Assembly (NCBI RefSeq): GCF_026410285.1
Contig: NZ_JAPMLP010000004.1
Span: 217,569 to 281,568, forward strand
DNA from: Sulfitobacter sp. F26169L
Lineage (GTDB): Bacteria > Pseudomonadota > Alphaproteobacteria > Rhodobacterales > Rhodobacteraceae
DNA length: 64,000 bases
Direction of reading: 5' to 3'
Shown: piece after piece, positions 63,316 to 64,000 of the stretch
How positions within the stretch are numbered: the stretch's first letter is position 1
How the letters are laid out: the number at the start of each line of letters is the position of its first letter
Program-made: the position numbers and the translations under genes
The notes under the pieces: model-generated
The model's input: only the letters and a program-made list of their open reading frames with translations
Told to the model about the DNA's origin: nothing
The model's database searches: none

Positions 63316-63415
63316 CTGGCCGGCGAAACTGCGAAGCGGTGACAAGAGCAGCTTGATTTTACCGGCCAGACCAAATATGCCGCGCGCCATATGCAATACA
63401 GGTCCGCTTCGGGCC
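63316..63415 (+). other. structured leader before tuf
   Basis: CTGGCCGG (63316-63323) can pair with CCGGCCAG (63362-63369) across 38 bases. A second hairpin, GGTCCG/CGGGCC with a CTT loop, follows near 63401-63415. The stems lie in the gap after the lipoprotein stop and end about 27 bases before the tuf ATG. They could be part of the tuf leader or a terminator of the preceding gene, but no T-run is seen. Confidence 0.4.
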
Positions 63416-63441
63416 TCGTGACTTTTGGAAGGGCGCCCACC

Positions 63442-64000
63442 ATGGCAAAGGAAAAGTTTGAACGTAATAAACCGCACGTCAACATCGGCACAATTGGCCA
63501 CGTTGACCACGGTAAGACGACACTGACCGCAGCAATCACCAAGTATTTCGGTGACTTCAAAGCGTATGACCAGATTGATGGTGCGCCAGAAGAAAAAGCC
63601 CGTGGTATCACGATCTCCACAGCGCACGTCGAGTATGAAACAGAGTCGCGTCACTATGCGCACGTCGATTGCCCCGGCCACGCGGACTATGTGAAGAACA
63701 TGATCACCGGTGCGGCGCAGATGGACGGCGCGATCCTGGTTGTGAACGCAGCAGACGGCCCAATGCCGCAGACACGCGAGCACATCCTGCTCGGCCGTCA
63801 GGTTGGCATCCCGTACATGGTTGTTTTCATGAACAAAGTAGACCAGGTTGACGATGCAGAACTGCTCGAACTGGTTGAAATGGAAATCCGCGAGCTGCTG
63901 TCCAGCTACGAATACCCTGGCGACGATATTCCGATCATTCAGGGCTCCGCGCTGGCAGCGATGAACGGCACCGATCCTGAAATCGGCGAAGAAGCGATCA
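63442..64000 (+). CDS. tuf: elongation factor Tu (N-terminal part, cut by window edge)
   Basis: The gene starts [20 protein letters not shown] at 63442 and runs off the right edge; 186 residues are visible. Motifs seen are [10 protein letters not shown] (G1), RGITISTAH (G2), [10 protein letters not shown] (G3) and NKVDQVDD (G4). EF-Tu carries aminoacyl-tRNA to the ribosome. GGAAGGG lies 7 bases before the ATG. A second tuf copy is usual in related genomes; its neighbours beyond the window are not visible. Confidence 0.97.
   Translation, partial: MAKEKFERNKPHVNIGTIGHVDHGKTTLTAAITKYFGDFKAYDQIDGAPEEKARGITISTAHVEYETESRHYAHVDCPGHADYVKNMITGAAQMDGAILVVNAADGPMPQTREHILLGRQVGIPYMVVFMNKVDQVDDAELLELVEMEIRELLSSYEYPGDDIPIIQGSALAAMNGTDPEIGEEAI

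Noticed and set aside
1..64000. tRNA, rRNA, CRISPR arrays, prophage and insertion sequences
   Set aside because: Gaps were read for clover-leaf patterns, repeats with spacers, transposase motifs and terminal inverted repeats; none was convincing.

Overview
The window is a stretch of ordinary chromosome from an alphaproteobacterium of the Rhodobacteraceae, most likely the Roseobacter group. This rests on protein families and gene order, because no rRNA is present. Supporting signs are the rpsP / chorismate mutase / GNAT / ffh cluster, a separate F0 ATP synthase operon (I-a-c-b'-b) without the F1 genes, the rsh-DUF2062-pdxJ-acpS-lepB-rnc-era-DUF1491-recO string, the pckA/chvI-chvG-hprK-rapZ-EIIA-HPr block, a methylsuccinyl-CoA dehydrogenase (Mcd) and a DUF6473 protein. 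No tRNA, rRNA, intact insertion sequence, prophage or CRISPR array was seen. Both ends cut a gene: bluB on the left and tuf on the right.

Layout. 1-3.0 kb: minus-strand operon ffh-GNAT-chorismate mutase-rpsP-bluB, with a hairpin-rich leader before ffh. 3.2-5.7 kb: LysR regulator and DMT exporter, two tandem 22-24-residue membrane peptides behind a general-stress-like promoter, and an ArsR regulator. 5.9-8.7 kb: ATP synthase F0 operon. 8.8-13.2 kb: lipoprotein, SMC and a small secreted protein. 13.2-16.7 kb: rhodanese, lytic transglycosylase, cobD and cobC. 16.8-20 kb: degenerate receiver protein, glutathionyl-hydroquinone reductase, an unknown and a C-S lyase. 20-22.7 kb: three tandem peptide deformylase paralogues, fmt and a small membrane protein. 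22.7-25.5 kb: TRIC-like channel, rnhA, methyltransferase, DUF3429 and a frameshifted LysE exporter. 25.7-27.6 kb: a membrane-bound PhnD-LuxR fusion regulator and a periplasmic DsrE-like protein. 27.9-38.3 kb: ispH, NYN protein, folK, rpoZ, rsh and the run to recO. 38.3-44.1 kb: META lipoprotein, TetR, mcd, TSUP permease, XRE and LysR-like regulators and a GNAT-like unknown. 44.2-51.5 kb: pckA, ChvI/ChvG, HprK, RapZ, EIIA, HPr and an acyltransferase. 51.5-57.7 kb: hydroxybutyryl-CoA dehydrogenase, DUF6473, EtfA/EtfB, cobalamin adenosyltransferase, HIG1-like protein, SDR and SH3 protein. 57.8-64 kb: parC, DUF898, M48 protease, lipoprotein and tuf.

How genes work together. Many genes overlap by ATGA, GTGA or TGATG, so translational coupling is common. 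Mcd, EtfAB, hydroxybutyryl-CoA dehydrogenase and PEP carboxykinase fit acetyl-CoA assimilation through the ethylmalonyl-CoA pathway. That pathway uses B12-dependent mutases, and BluB, CobC, CobD and the adenosyltransferase are all B12 genes. HprK, EIIA and HPr form a regulatory phosphotransfer chain with no sugar permease in view, placed beside the ChvG-ChvI two-component system.

The most unusual items are the PhnD-transmembrane-LuxR one-component regulator next to a secreted DsrE-like protein, with a palindrome between them; the third peptide deformylase, which lacks the metal-binding Cys and the catalytic Glu; the paired mini-membrane peptides behind a GGAAC-N17-CGTT promoter; and the XRE/LysR intergenic region carrying a dyad and a two-turn direct repeat. 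All statements about families come from reading the sequence, since no database search was possible.
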